A stretch of DNA of 64,000 bases from Spirosoma rhododendri (GTDB taxonomy: Bacteria > Bacteroidota > Bacteroidia > Cytophagales > Spirosomataceae), in the NCBI RefSeq assembly GCF_012849055.1, contig NZ_CP051677.1, forward strand, positions 1,338,501 through 1,402,500, read 5' to 3'. The position numbers and the translations under genes were made by a program. Within the stretch, counting starts at the first letter, position 1. Every line of letters begins with the position of its first letter. The notes under the pieces are model-generated. The model had not been told where the DNA came from. It did no database searches and saw nothing but the letters and a program-made list of their open reading frames with translations. Positions 20,007 through 28,372 of this stretch are shown here, in pieces.

Positions 20007-20588
20007 CTACAGATAGAACTTCTTCCGCCGGATTACTTCTTCGACCACATCGGGCACCATGTAGCGAATCGACCGGTCAGACCGGATGGCGTCGCGGATA
20101 AACGTGGCGGAAATATCGAGTAGGGGCGCGTCGACCAGCTGCACCTGATCGTGATGGCGCAGCGTGTTCTCCGCCGTGCCGGATACGCCCGGCCGGGGGT
20201 ATACGTAAAGCCCGTATTTGTCGAGAATTTGCTGGTAGTTTTTCCAGTTGACAAACTGGGTCAGGTTGTCTTCGCCCATGATGAGCCGGAACGTATGCTG
20301 CGGAAATTTCTCGCCCAGCCGGGTCAGCGTATCGATGGTGTAGCTGGGCTTGGGCATTGAAAATTCAATATCTGTAGCTCGTAGACGACTGTTATCCGCG
20401 ATGGCCTGCTGCACCATGTCAAAGCGATCGAAGGCATGGAGCAGGCTGGTCGCTTTTTTAAAGGGGTTCTGGGGCGACACAACAAACCACACCTGATCCA
20501 GATCCGTTGTTGTCGCCATCGTGTTGGCAATAATCAGATGCCCGATATGAATAGGGTTGAACGACCCAAAAAACAGCCCAATTTTCAT
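20007..20588 (-). CDS. nadD: Nicotinate-nucleotide adenylyltransferase NadD
   Basis: 193 residues, normal length. It makes nicotinate adenine dinucleotide from nicotinate mononucleotide and ATP in NAD synthesis. The nucleotidyltransferase start GLFFGSFNPIHIGHLIIAN carries the HxGH motif (H14 to H17), and the C-terminal ISATFIRDAI matches the ISSTxxR motif. It lies downstream of gmk on the same strand; an inverted-repeat block separates them. Confidence 0.95.
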   Translation of the reverse strand: MKIGLFFGSFNPIHIGHLIIANTMATTTDLDQVWFVVSPQNPFKKATSLLHAFDRFDMVQQAIADNSRLRATDIEFSMPKPSYTIDTLTRLGEKFPQHTFRLIMGEDNLTQFVNWKNYQQILDKYGLYVYPRPGVSGTAENTLRHHDQVQLVDAPLLDISATFIRDAIRSDRSIRYMVPDVVEEVIRRKKFYL

Positions 20589-20600
20589 GTATGAAGTTTT

Positions 20601-20694
20601 AGAGTCGTAAAGTTATAGGGTTGTAAAGTTAGCTGACGCGTCCAGTGACAGCGGAGCTAACTTTACGACTCTTCAACTGTAAAACCTTACAACA
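20601..20694. repeat. Inverted repeat built of gtaaagtta words between gmk and nadD
   Basis: agagtcgtaaagtta near 20601-20615 and the copy gggttgtaaagttagct near 20618-20634 can both pair with agctaactttacgactct at 20655-20672. A further partial arm follows to 20694. The two alternative pairings make competing hairpins. It overlaps the gmk stop region. Confidence 0.65.
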
Positions 20695-21286
20695 CTATTC
20701 CTCTTTCCGGCACTTCGTTCTTTTGCACGAAATCATCGACTAGTTTCTGCGCTTTCTGGAGCGAGGTGTCCAGGTCGTCATTGACGAGAATAACGTCGAA
20801 TTGATCCTGAAAACTCATCTCGAAGTGAACTTTGAACAGCCGCTTCGATAAGCTCTCATCCGTTTCAGAACCACGACCGATCAGCCGCTGCCGCAACGTC
20901 TCTTCGTCGGGCACTTTTACAAACACCGCCAGCGCTTTGTCGCCGTAGTAGTGCTTTAGTTTCAGCCCACCCTGCACATCGACATCGAATAGTACATGCT
21001 TACCGCTATCCCACAGACGTTGAATTTCGGATTTGAGCGTACCGTAGAACGCTCCGGTATATACTTCTTCCCATTCCACGAATTCGTCGGCGTCAATTTT
21101 GTGCTTAAACTCATCGGGCGTCAGGAAATAATAGTCCTTTCCGTTTTCTTCGCTACGCCCCCGCCGGTCGCGTGTACAGGCCGAAATAGAGAATCCGAGG
21201 TTGTTGTTTTCTGCCAGCAGATGCTTAACGATGGTTGTTTTACCGGAGCCGGAAGGGGCCGAGAAGATAATAAGTTTACCGTCCAA
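20687..21286 (-). CDS. gmk: Guanylate kinase
   Basis: 199 residues. It phosphorylates GMP to GDP. The P-loop [10 protein letters not shown] is at 9-18, followed by [20 protein letters not shown], the GMP-binding region, and the lid region [14 protein letters not shown]. The start appears to be TTG at 21286 (protein start [12 protein letters not shown]), since no in-frame ATG fits upstream and the P-loop position agrees with other guanylate kinases. It precedes nadD on the same strand. Confidence 0.93.
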   Translation of the reverse strand: MDGKLIIFSAPSGSGKTTIVKHLLAENNNLGFSISACTRDRRGRSEENGKDYYFLTPDEFKHKIDADEFVEWEEVYTGAFYGTLKSEIQRLWDSGKHVLFDVDVQGGLKLKHYYGDKALAVFVKVPDEETLRQRLIGRGSETDESLSKRLFKVHFEMSFQDQFDVILVNDDLDTSLQKAQKLVDDFVQKNEVPERGIVL

Positions 21287-21315
21287 TGTGGTAGAGATGA
21301 ATGGTGTTAAAACTA

Positions 21316-21359
21316 ATTGGGGTGAATAGAGCGCCGAAGGCCACTCTATTCACCCCAAT
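21316..21359. terminator. 16-bp hairpin between the sigma/anti-sigma genes and gmk
   Basis: attggggtgaatagag at 21316-21331 pairs perfectly with ctctattcaccccaat at 21344-21359 around a 12-base loop. It begins 17 bases beyond the anti-sigma stop in the direction of transcription. Confidence 0.7.
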
Positions 21360-21375
21360 CTATAATCAGCTTTTC

Positions 21376-21666
21376 TCAGCTGAACGTCAGTATTTTAGAC
21401 TTAATCGTTGCAATCAGTTGATCCGGGCAGCATTTCTTCTCCATCCGTTTTGTCAGGAGTTCTTTCACTTCCCGTTCGAGATGATACATCTCGATGCAGG
21501 GGCGGCAGGTTTCCAGGTTATCTTTCAACCGGGCAAGCTGCTGTTCGGTGGCTTCCCCATCCACTATCAACTGAATCATCTTCAGACAGTCCGCCCGATG
21601 ACCGCACTCATGTTTCATCCCGGGCTTATCAGCCGATGAAGACGACGATGGCAATGACGTTTGCAT
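21376..21666 (-). CDS. Small zinc-finger-type anti-sigma factor candidate
   Basis: 96 residues. It has Cys/His clusters HECGHRADC and ETCRPCIEMYH, with the HxxxC...CxxC spacing of a short zinc-binding anti-sigma domain, and a basic Cys-containing C-terminus (KRMEKKCCPDQ). It has no membrane segment, so it would be cytoplasmic. It lies 80 bases downstream of an ECF sigma gene on the same strand, the usual arrangement for a sigma factor and its inhibitor. Whether it binds zinc and responds to redox stress is not shown. Confidence 0.7.
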   Translation of the reverse strand: MQTSLPSSSSSADKPGMKHECGHRADCLKMIQLIVDGEATEQQLARLKDNLETCRPCIEMYHLEREVKELLTKRMEKKCCPDQLIATIKSKILTFS

Positions 21667-21746
21667 TGGAAAAATATTATTTATTCCAAGAATAATATTA
21701 AGTTATGATATCAGCACAACCTATTAATCGATAGAAAAGGTTCGTT

Positions 21747-22424
21747 TTATTCGTCACTTTCTTCGTCATATCCCATTGACGATGCATAGTCACGGAGCTT
21801 CTCTTTAAGCAGGTTACGGGCGCGGTGAAGTCGAGACCGAACCGTACCAATTGGAATGTCCAGAATCTTGGCCATTTCCTCATACGTGAACCCCTCGATG
21901 TCGCAAAGAATGATTACCGTTCGGAAATCGACGGGCAGCGAGTTAAGTGCCGTTGCCACTTCGTCACCGATCAGATCAGAGACTGTTTCAGCCCGCAGAT
22001 CGACAGTGTGTTCGGTTTCGGCGTCTTCCGAATTATAGGTCGTTTCCACGTCCTGATAATCGACTTTGGCCGGTTCCTTACTTTTCTTCCGGTAATCGTT
22101 TATGAAGCTGTTCTTCAGAATCCGAAACAGCCACGCTTTTGCGTTAGTTCCTTGCTCAAACGACGAAATAAACCGGAACGCTTTCAGGTACGTGTCCTGA
22201 ACGAGATCATTGGCATCGTCCTCATCCATCGTCAGCCGAAACGCGAAATTGTACATGGAGTCGATGTGCGGCATAAACTCCTTGTTGAATATCTGGTATT
22301 TCTGCTGATCGGTGTAGCTGGCACGAGCAGGCGTTTCGGCAGTCGGTTGCGGGCTGTCGGGTTGTTGCGTTTGGTCGTCGTCGCGAGTCGGCGTATCTGA
22401 CATAACTTGGGGTATGTTCGCCAT
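21747..22424 (-). CDS. RNA polymerase ECF sigma factor
   Basis: 225 residues from ATG 22424; the ATG at 22403 (MSDTPTRDDD) is an alternative start. A low-complexity Gln/Pro/Thr stretch comes first. Region 2 follows, FNFAFRLT-type with DANDLVQDTYLKAFRF and FEQGTNAKAWLFRILKN. Region 4 is LPVDFRTVIILCDIEGFTYEEM then IPIGTVRSRLHRAR. The acidic C-terminus is GYDEESDE. It resembles SigH/RpoE-type factors. The small cysteine-rich protein downstream probably controls it. Confidence 0.92.
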   Translation of the reverse strand: MANIPQVMSDTPTRDDDQTQQPDSPQPTAETPARASYTDQQKYQIFNKEFMPHIDSMYNFAFRLTMDEDDANDLVQDTYLKAFRFISSFEQGTNAKAWLFRILKNSFINDYRKKSKEPAKVDYQDVETTYNSEDAETEHTVDLRAETVSDLIGDEVATALNSLPVDFRTVIILCDIEGFTYEEMAKILDIPIGTVRSRLHRARNLLKEKLRDYASSMGYDEESDE

Positions 22425-22597
22425 AAAAGTAATCGTTAATTGCCGTTTACCATCGGCATAATCAGCCAATCAAAACGGCAATTTTTCCGTAAAACGCTGA
22501 TCAGTATTTGGTTGAGACTGCAAAAATTAATCCTTTGTTTGAAAAAAAGGGTTTCCCTGCCGATTTGTCAGCGAACGTTTCACCCAACCTCAACGTT

Positions 22598-22643
22598 AAA
22601 GCCGACTTTACTGACCAGTAGCATCAGTAAAGTCGGCTTTTTT
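22598..22643. terminator. Hairpin with T run between the sigma gene and the conserved gene downstream
   Basis: aaagccgactttactga at 22598-22614 pairs perfectly with tcagtaaagtcggcttt at 22624-22640 around a nine-base loop; three more T follow on the plus strand. The reverse strand has an A run instead, so the T tract points to the plus strand. Confidence 0.6.
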
Positions 22644-22658
22644 ACGGAGGTATCTACC

Positions 22659-23171
22659 CTATGCGGCAACCGGCGTAAAGTATCGTTTTAGCCAGCTATC
22701 GCCCGCCCTGACCTGCCAGCCTGTCCGAAAAGCACCGGCGGTTTGCACCAGCGTATCGTACAGCAGCGTATCGGGCGTAAGCTGCCCCGCCGTAACAGCC
22801 GCTTTGACAGCAGGCAGCGCAATCGTACTGACCGCACCGTTTTCAGCCACCAATGCCACCGCGCGATCCGTAAAATTAATGGCTTCGCCCGACTGACTAA
22901 GTTGCTGTGCCAGCGTCGTCAGCATCCGGACCGACGCGTCGATCGAGCAGCCGCTCGGTAGGTTGAACCCTTCATCGACACCTAGCACAACGAAGCGGTT
23001 AGCCACGACCTGCGCCGATGCCAGCAACGCCTGCCCGTGGGCGGCCCAGCCCGTTAGCGACTGTTCCATACCGGCCCGAACCTGCTCGCTTTCCGCATCG
23101 GTTAATTCCCGGCTAGCCTGATAAACCCAAACGCGGGCCGAATCGGGCAATTGGTTGAATTGGACGTACAT
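22659..23171 (-). CDS. Conserved Bacteroidota protein of unknown function
   Basis: 170 residues, start MYVQFNQLPDSARVWVYQAS. Database relatives that I recall are often labelled ABC transporter ATPase, but there is no Walker A, Walker B or signature motif here, so that label is unfounded. One stretch, GCSIDASVRMLTTLAQQL, includes the only cysteine and looks like a conserved core. It is predicted soluble. It follows the Fe-S pair on the same strand after a 63-base gap. Confidence 0.65.
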   Translation of the reverse strand: MYVQFNQLPDSARVWVYQASRELTDAESEQVRAGMEQSLTGWAAHGQALLASAQVVANRFVVLGVDEGFNLPSGCSIDASVRMLTTLAQQLSQSGEAINFTDRAVALVAENGAVSTIALPAVKAAVTAGQLTPDTLLYDTLVQTAGAFRTGWQVRAGDSWLKRYFTPVAA

Positions 23172-23234
23172 AGTTGATACGTTGAAAATGCAGTAATTCT
23201 TACTTTCTCCGTCGTCGGGGCGACAGTCATGAAA

Positions 23235-24038
23235 TTACAACCCTTGCCCCTGCGCGATGAGTTCCGACACGTCGAACACCCGTACGCTGTCTTCGCGGTT
23301 CTTGTTTTTCACCCCGTCCGACATCATCGTCATGCAGAACGGGCAGGCTACGGCAATCGTGTCGGCACCCGTTGCGAGAGCTTCCTCGATACGCTCAACG
23401 TTGACGTCTTTGCTGCCCGGCTCCGGCTCCTTGAAATATTGCCCGCCACCGGCTCCGCAGCAAAGCCCGTTGGCCCGTACGCGCTTCATCTCGACCAGAT
23501 CGGCGTCCAGAGCCGCCAGCACCTCGCGAGGGGCTTCGTAGACCTTGTTAGCCCGGCCCAGATAGCACGAGTCGTGAAACGTAATCTTACGCCCTTTGAA
23601 CGACTGCCCACCCTCGACTTTAACGCGCCCTTCGTCGATCAGCCCCTGCAAAAACTGCGAGTGGTGGATAACTTCATAGTTGCCACCCAGTTCGGGGTAT
23701 TCGTTTTTCAGCGTATTGAAGCAGTGCGGGCAGGCCGTTACGATCTTCTTGACGTTGTAGCCGTTCAACACCTGAATGTTCGACATCGCCTGCATCTGGA
23801 ACAAAAACTCGTTACCGGCCCGACGCGCCGGATCGCCCGTACAGGCTTCTTCCGGCCCCAGCACGGCAAACTTGATACCGACGTGGTTCAGGATGCGGAC
23901 AAAGGCGATGGTTACGCGCTTATACCGGTCGTCGAATGAGCCAGCGCAGCCCACCCAAAACAAGATTTCCGGGGCCTCACCCGACGCGGCCATATCAGCC
24001 ATTGTCGGTACGGTGTATGTTTTTTCGTTGACAGTCAT
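23235..24038 (-). CDS. (Fe-S)-binding CCG-domain protein, heterodisulfide reductase subunit B-like
   Basis: 267 residues with two cysteine-rich CCG domains: the first contains WVGCAGSFD and CPHCFNTL, the second DSCYLGR, GLCCGAGGGQYF and CPFCMTMM. Such domains hold unusual iron-sulfur clusters in HdrB, GlpC and LutA. It is the soluble partner of the membrane ferredoxin protein encoded just upstream, and together they form a two-gene electron-transfer unit. The electron acceptor is unknown. Confidence 0.88.
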   Translation of the reverse strand: MTVNEKTYTVPTMADMAASGEAPEILFWVGCAGSFDDRYKRVTIAFVRILNHVGIKFAVLGPEEACTGDPARRAGNEFLFQMQAMSNIQVLNGYNVKKIVTACPHCFNTLKNEYPELGGNYEVIHHSQFLQGLIDEGRVKVEGGQSFKGRKITFHDSCYLGRANKVYEAPREVLAALDADLVEMKRVRANGLCCGAGGGQYFKEPEPGSKDVNVERIEEALATGADTIAVACPFCMTMMSDGVKNKNREDSVRVFDVSELIAQGQGL

Positions 24039-24044
24039 CTTTTT

Positions 24045-24117
24045 GTCTAAGGTCTAAGGTTTACAGTTTAAGGTTGTCTGAAAGCAGAACATTGACCCTT
24101 AAACATCAACCGTTAAA
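24045..24117. repeat. Inverted repeat of ctaaggt/tttaaggt words inside the Fe-S operon
   Basis: The seven-base words ctaaggt, ctaaggt, ttacagt and ttaaggt run in series at 24048-24076 and are answered by cccttaaacatcaaccgttaaac near 24097-24118. This gives an imperfect stem with a loop of about 20 bases. It separates two genes that should be co-transcribed. Confidence 0.5.
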
Positions 24118-25500
24118 CTATTTTGTTAGGGGTTCATTAACCTGCTCGGCCCAGTTGAACCGGTCGCTGGGAGAGAATTTCCAGGGGGCCATATTGTTTT
24201 CGATGTTGCTGAACATTGCATTCCACGACGCCGGTGCTTCCGATTCTTCCATGACCCGGTACCGGCGCAATTGCAGGATAATGTCGAGCGGGTTAATGTT
24301 GATCGGGCAGGCATTGACGCATGCCTGACAGGTCGTGCAGGCATTCAGTTCTTCGGCCGTGATGTAGTCGCCCAGCAGCGATTTGTCGTCTTTGTAGTCG
24401 GGTCCGTTCGTTTTCCAGCCCTTCTGAATATCTTCGAGCCGGTCGCGGGTGTCCATCATAATCTTGCGGGGCGACAGTTTCTTACCCGTAATATTTGCCG
24501 GACAAGCCGCCGTACACCGCCCGCACTCGGTGCAGCTGTAGGCATTCATCAGGTTGATCCATTTCAGGTCTTCGACGTCTTTTGCCCCAAACCGCCCGAT
24601 CTCCGCAGGCTGCTCACCATTGTCATTAGCCTGCGAACCATCAGGCTCAGTCGTGACGGGCAGGCCCAGTGCCAGTTGCACTTCTTTCGTGATCTCTGGC
24701 ATATTCTGCATCTCACCCTTCGGTTGCAGGTCGGAGAAATACACGTTCGGGAAGCCCAACGCGATATGCAGGTGCTTCGAGTAGGTTACGTAGATGGCGA
24801 AGGCCAGAATCCCCAGAATATGCAGCCACCAGGCCGTCCGTTCGTAAGCTACAAGTGCGGTGTCGCTAAAGCCGGTGAACAAAGGCTTGAGGTATTGGCT
24901 CACCAGAAAGTCCGGAACGACGCCCTGCAACTCGCCGTAGTGCCCAACGCCCCGGTCGCGCAGCACACTGTCGGCCGCATTCCAGGTCAGGAAGGCAATC
25001 ATCAGCACAATCTCAGCCGTTAGGATGATCGTAGCGTCTGAAATGGGCCAGCCACGCAGCTCCCGGTGCCGGCTCGCCTGCAACCGGCTGACGCGTGCAA
25101 TGAACCGGCGACACAGAAACACGACACAGACCGCCAGCACACCGAAGGCCAGCACCTCGAACACGTCGATCAGGACCGGGTAAATGGGCGTGATGATAGG
25201 TGCAAACAAGCGGTGCGTACCGAGAATGCCGTCCAGAATAATTTCCAGAATCTCGATGTTAATAATGATGAACCCCGCGTAGATTACAAAGTGCATAACA
25301 CCCACCAGCAGGTTGGTGAACATCTTCTTCTGCCCAAACGCCACGAGCAACATCGTCTTCAGCCGCTCGTCGGCATGATCGAAGCGATTTTCGGCCCGAC
25401 CCAGCCGAATTGCCTTCGCAATAAGCTTTACCCGGCCGGTTATGAACCAGGCCGTAGCCGCTAAGGCCGCTATGAACAAAATTTGCTGTACGATTTCCAT
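24118..25500 (-). CDS. Membrane protein with two 4Fe-4S clusters (HdrC/DsrK-related)
   Basis: 460 residues. The N-terminal ~265 residues contain about five or six membrane segments of a NarI-like cytochrome b type (for example ILFIAALAATAWFITG and LLVGVMHFVIYAGFIIINIE). A C-terminal ferredoxin part has CTECGRCTAACPA and CTTCQACVNACPI, two complete CxxCxxCxxxC sets. It would pass electrons between the quinone pool and the CCG protein encoded next. The gap between the genes is 79 bases and is filled by a ttaaggt-type inverted repeat (24045-24117). Confidence 0.88.
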   Translation of the reverse strand: MEIVQQILFIAALAATAWFITGRVKLIAKAIRLGRAENRFDHADERLKTMLLVAFGQKKMFTNLLVGVMHFVIYAGFIIINIEILEIILDGILGTHRLFAPIITPIYPVLIDVFEVLAFGVLAVCVVFLCRRFIARVSRLQASRHRELRGWPISDATIILTAEIVLMIAFLTWNAADSVLRDRGVGHYGELQGVVPDFLVSQYLKPLFTGFSDTALVAYERTAWWLHILGILAFAIYVTYSKHLHIALGFPNVYFSDLQPKGEMQNMPEITKEVQLALGLPVTTEPDGSQANDNGEQPAEIGRFGAKDVEDLKWINLMNAYSCTECGRCTAACPANITGKKLSPRKIMMDTRDRLEDIQKGWKTNGPDYKDDKSLLGDYITAEELNACTTCQACVNACPININPLDIILQLRRYRVMEESEAPASWNAMFSNIENNMAPWKFSPSDRFNWAEQVNEPLTK

Positions 25501-25583
25501 TTATTTTTCTTCGCTTACAGAGTTGACTATCAGGCGTATGGCAGATAGGCCTATTATTTTGTCGTTTTTTTTTATTGAAACAG

Positions 25584-25614
25584 TTGTGGAAAGTCCGCCG
25601 GATTCCTAGTTTTG
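25584..25614 (+). promoter_or_regulatory. Bacteroidota-type promoter of tRNA-Phe (TTG-N20-TAGTTTTG)
   Basis: TTG at 25584-25586 and TAGTTTTG at 25607-25614 are separated by exactly 20 bases, matching the Bacteroidota primary-sigma consensus TTG/TAnnTTTG. The tRNA begins 13 bases after the -7 element. The same spacing occurs at the his leader promoter. Confidence 0.75.
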
Positions 25615-25626
25615 CACCCACGTTTC

Positions 25627-25702
25627 GGTGATGTAGCTCAGTTGGTAGAGCAAAGGACTGAAAATCCTTGTGTCGGCGGTTCGATTCCGTCCATCACCAC
25701 CA
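25627..25702 (+). tRNA. tRNA-Phe (GAA anticodon)
   Basis: 76 bases with a complete cloverleaf. The acceptor stem is ggtgatg/catcacc, the D arm gctcagttggtagagc, the anticodon stem aagga/tcctt with loop ctgaaaa (anticodon GAA), and the T arm ggcggttcgattccgtc. The 3' CCA is encoded (25700-25702). Confidence 0.97.
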
Positions 25703-25711
25703 CCTTAACGT

Positions 25712-25738
25712 AAGCCTTCCCACTGGGAAGGCTTTTTT
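25712..25738 (+). terminator. Rho-independent terminator of tRNA-Phe
   Basis: aagccttcc and ggaaggctt pair around cactg and run straight into seven T residues (25733-25739). Confidence 0.85.
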
Positions 25739-25786
25739 TATGTCCGTGCTGTTCGCTCACTCTCTTCCGTAATCCCATATTGACTG

Positions 25787-25810
25787 AATTAGTATGCAAG
25801 CATACTAATT
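25787..25810. promoter_or_regulatory. Perfect 24-base palindrome, candidate operator
   Basis: aattagtatgc at 25787-25797 and gcatactaatt at 25800-25810 are perfect mirror arms separated by two bases. It lies in a 180-base gap between the tRNA and the end of the MutS-like gene. The arms are AT-rich and the centre is tight, so a protein-binding dyad is as likely as a hairpin. Confidence 0.4.
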
Positions 25811-25922
25811 TTTGAGTAAGCAAAGATACGTTCTTCTGTGTAGAGAACAAGCACTAAACAGCCTTGTTTTGGACAACTTCAGGAGAAAACAGTATAAACC
25901 CACGGCCTTGCTGTTCCAGCTA

Positions 25923-27728
25923 TCACAGGTTCATCTGTATACCGATAGCCTGCATGAGCTGACTGGCGTTGAACGCTGTACAAACACCGGGGCGCAATTG
26001 ATAGTCAAACAGAAGTTCGCCGTCGCGCAGGTCCGACTGAAAGTGGTAGTTACGAATAAAATCGGCTGCGTTGGTGAGCTGCCCCAACTCAAGGTCGTGC
26101 GTCGATACGAAGCCGGACGCGGTTGTTTTGTGCAATTGCCGGATGAGTGCTTCGGCACCCCGATGCCGATCAGCGGAGTTGGTACCTTTCAGAATTTCAT
26201 CCAGAAAATACAACACTGGCAACGTCGACGGTGTATTGGTTAGCGTAATCAGGGCTTGCAGGCGTTTGAGTTCGGCGTAAAACGACGACGTGCTTTCTTC
26301 GAGCGAATCCTGCGTCCGCATACTGGTAAACACCTGCACCACGGAACAGCTGAACCGGTCGGCACTCACAACCGCCCCGGCCAGTGCCAGCACGACGTTG
26401 GCCCCTACCGTCCGCAAAAACGTACTCTTCCCCGACATATTCGAGCCAGTAATCAGGATGGTTTGCCCCGAATTAGCCATCGTCAGCGAATTGGCAACAC
26501 TGCGGTTCGGCGGCAGCAGCGGGTGCGAAGCGGCTTCCAGTTCGAGCCTCAGTTCACCGTCGGTAATCGTTGGCCTAGCATAGGCGGGGTGAGCGTAGGC
26601 AAACCCGGCCAGGCTGTTGAGGGCTTCGAGTTCGCCCAGTGCGTCAAACCAGCGACGCAGGGCAGTGCCGTGTTGCTGCCGCCAGCGGTTCAGACCACTC
26701 AGGTAATGCCAGTCCCAGAGCGACGCGACGCCGAAAAACAGGTAGAAATATGGATTGAGCCGGAAGTTCAGCCCCTCGGCCAGCGACGCCAGTTGCCGGA
26801 CTGCGTCGGATGCCTTCTGATTATGGCTCGACAACGCCTGCCGAATCGCCTTCAGCCGGATCGCTTCGCCCGGTACCTGCTCGGCCTGCACAAACAGCGT
26901 GTTGACGGTTTTCAAAGCCGTAGCCAGTTCAGCCGTCTGCTCGCTCAGCCGCCTGACCTGATCGGTAGTTTGTCGTAATGCCAGCCACGATACTGCCAGC
27001 GACGTCAGCACAGCCGCCCCCGGCACGTAACCCGTAAGCCACGCGACAAACAGCGCAACCGTCGCAACCGGCAACGCAAACCGCCCGGCGTTGACATAGC
27101 CCGGTACGGGCGTATGTGGTGCTTCGGCCCAGCCGATCAGCGATTCCGGCGAACGCCCGATGGTTTCTTCGATGCGGGCTAGTGCTTCGAACTGCTGCCG
27201 CCAGTCGAGTTGGGGAACGAGTGCCTGCGCGGCTTCCTGCCGCAGCCGGATCGTATCGGCGGTCGACGGATTAAGTAGCCACGTTGCGAGCCGTATTTGC
27301 CCTTCTCGCGTGTGCGTCCGGTTGAGGAGCCGGAATAGCGAGTGAGCGCCGAACACGTCCAGATCGCCCGCATACGGGTGCGTGGCCGAGGCAAACAACT
27401 CCCCCGTTTCGGGTCGCCGGTACTGCCGCCGAAGCCGCGCCGACTCATCTTCGTTGATAAACGCCAGTTGACGCGCCAGATCTCGTTCGCGCCGGATCGC
27501 CTGATGCTTCCGCAGCAAAATCAGAAAACCGACAACACCGACTATCAGCACCGCCACAGCCGCCCACTCCTGCCCTGCCCGACCGAGTAGCCAAGTGGCA
27601 ACGGCAACAACCGCGAACCAGAGCAGCCGGCCCGTCGCCAGTCGATTGTGCCGCTGTTGCGCGTCCTGCTCCTGCTGTAAAAACGTCTGTTGCCGCTGCT
27701 GAAACACAGCGTCTGTATCAATTGGCAT
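25923..27728 (-). CDS. Membrane-anchored MutS-family ATPase
   Basis: 601 residues. Two membrane segments sit near the N-terminus (GRLLWFAVVAVATWLLG at ~32-48 and AAVAVLIVGVVGFLILL just after), and further hydrophobic segments occur near 212-245. The C-terminal MutS ATPase domain is clear: TGSNMSGKSTFLRT (~426-437), FYAELKRLQ, and Walker B YFLDEILKGTNSADRH (~505). Mismatch-recognition domain I is absent, so it is not the housekeeping MutS. The family is seen in Bacteroidota as MutS-related proteins of unknown role; membrane location argues against classical mismatch repair. Confidence 0.85.
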   Translation of the reverse strand: MPIDTDAVFQQRQQTFLQQEQDAQQRHNRLATGRLLWFAVVAVATWLLGRAGQEWAAVAVLIVGVVGFLILLRKHQAIRRERDLARQLAFINEDESARLRRQYRRPETGELFASATHPYAGDLDVFGAHSLFRLLNRTHTREGQIRLATWLLNPSTADTIRLRQEAAQALVPQLDWRQQFEALARIEETIGRSPESLIGWAEAPHTPVPGYVNAGRFALPVATVALFVAWLTGYVPGAAVLTSLAVSWLALRQTTDQVRRLSEQTAELATALKTVNTLFVQAEQVPGEAIRLKAIRQALSSHNQKASDAVRQLASLAEGLNFRLNPYFYLFFGVASLWDWHYLSGLNRWRQQHGTALRRWFDALGELEALNSLAGFAYAHPAYARPTITDGELRLELEAASHPLLPPNRSVANSLTMANSGQTILITGSNMSGKSTFLRTVGANVVLALAGAVVSADRFSCSVVQVFTSMRTQDSLEESTSSFYAELKRLQALITLTNTPSTLPVLYFLDEILKGTNSADRHRGAEALIRQLHKTTASGFVSTHDLELGQLTNAADFIRNYHFQSDLRDGELLFDYQLRPGVCTAFNASQLMQAIGIQMNL

Positions 27729-27802
27729 TTGTTACGGGTTGAGTTTCGAGCATAAAAACAGTGTCGGGTCCCTGACCCGACACCACAGCAAAAGCAAATC
27801 GA

Positions 27803-27896
27803 CCTAGTTGTTTTGTCATGCTGACGCAGGAAGCATCTTCGGTAATTGACTACCGCACGAAGATGCTTCCTGCGTCAGCATGACAAAACAACTAGG
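27803..27896. repeat. Perfect 39-bp inverted repeat
   Basis: Arm 27803-27841 is the exact reverse complement of 27858-27896, with a 16-base loop. The arm contains tgtcatgctgacgcaggaag, a motif I recall as a dispersed intergenic element in Bacteroidota genomes. It lies between two minus-strand genes (fur and the MutS-like gene) and may terminate fur transcription in the opposite sense or act as a mobile palindrome. Confidence 0.85.
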
Positions 27897-27926
27897 GCAG
27901 CAAACAAATACTATCTACGGAAAACA

Positions 27927-28340
27927 CTACGGCTTACACTCGCGGCAGGTGCCTTGTATGAGCAGGTTGGTTTCGCGCCGTTCGTAGCCGTCGGGCAGGG
28001 CCAGGGCGGGAATACGAACGCTGTCGAGGCAGACGGTTTGACCGCAGTTCTCGCACTTGAAATGGACGTGATCGTGGTGATGATGCCCCTGCGCGCAGGT
28101 TTCGCGGCACAGGGCATACTTTGTACCACCTTCGTCATCAAGTACCTTGTGCAATAGCCCTTTATCCAGAAATGTGCGCAGTGTCCGGTAAATCGTGACG
28201 CGGTCGTGGTCGGGGCCGAGGCCGGTTTCAACATCGTTGTGCGCTAATGCGTAACCCGCTTTCAAAAACAGGTCGAGCACTTCCTCCCGCCCGGCGGTGT
28301 GGCGGAGGTTAAAGCTTTTGAGTGTTTGTGCAGCGTTCAT
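27927..28340 (-). CDS. Fur family metal-responsive repressor
   Basis: 137 residues. The winged helix is in the first ~80 residues (LRHTAGREEVLDLF, DRVTIYRTLRTFLDKGLLHK). A His-rich metal site GHHHHDHVHFKCENCG follows. Two structural CxxC pairs are present (CENC and CREC). Whether it senses iron, zinc or peroxide cannot be decided; the CxxC pairs and short length fit Zur or Fur. It sits 32 bases downstream of the ABC exporter gene on the same strand. Confidence 0.9.
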   Translation of the reverse strand: MNAAQTLKSFNLRHTAGREEVLDLFLKAGYALAHNDVETGLGPDHDRVTIYRTLRTFLDKGLLHKVLDDEGGTKYALCRETCAQGHHHHDHVHFKCENCGQTVCLDSVRIPALALPDGYERRETNLLIQGTCRECKP

Positions 28341-28372
28341 AGCAATACGAGTTATCGGTGTGGCAACGTCTA

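Noticed and set aside
22659..23171. ABC transporter ATPase
   Set aside because: Relatives may carry this name, but the sequence has no Walker or signature motif and is only 170 residues.
25638..25850. 70-residue minus-strand open frame
   Set aside because: It overlaps the tRNA-Phe gene and its terminator; the apparent protein MDGIEPPTQGFS-type end is read from the tRNA.
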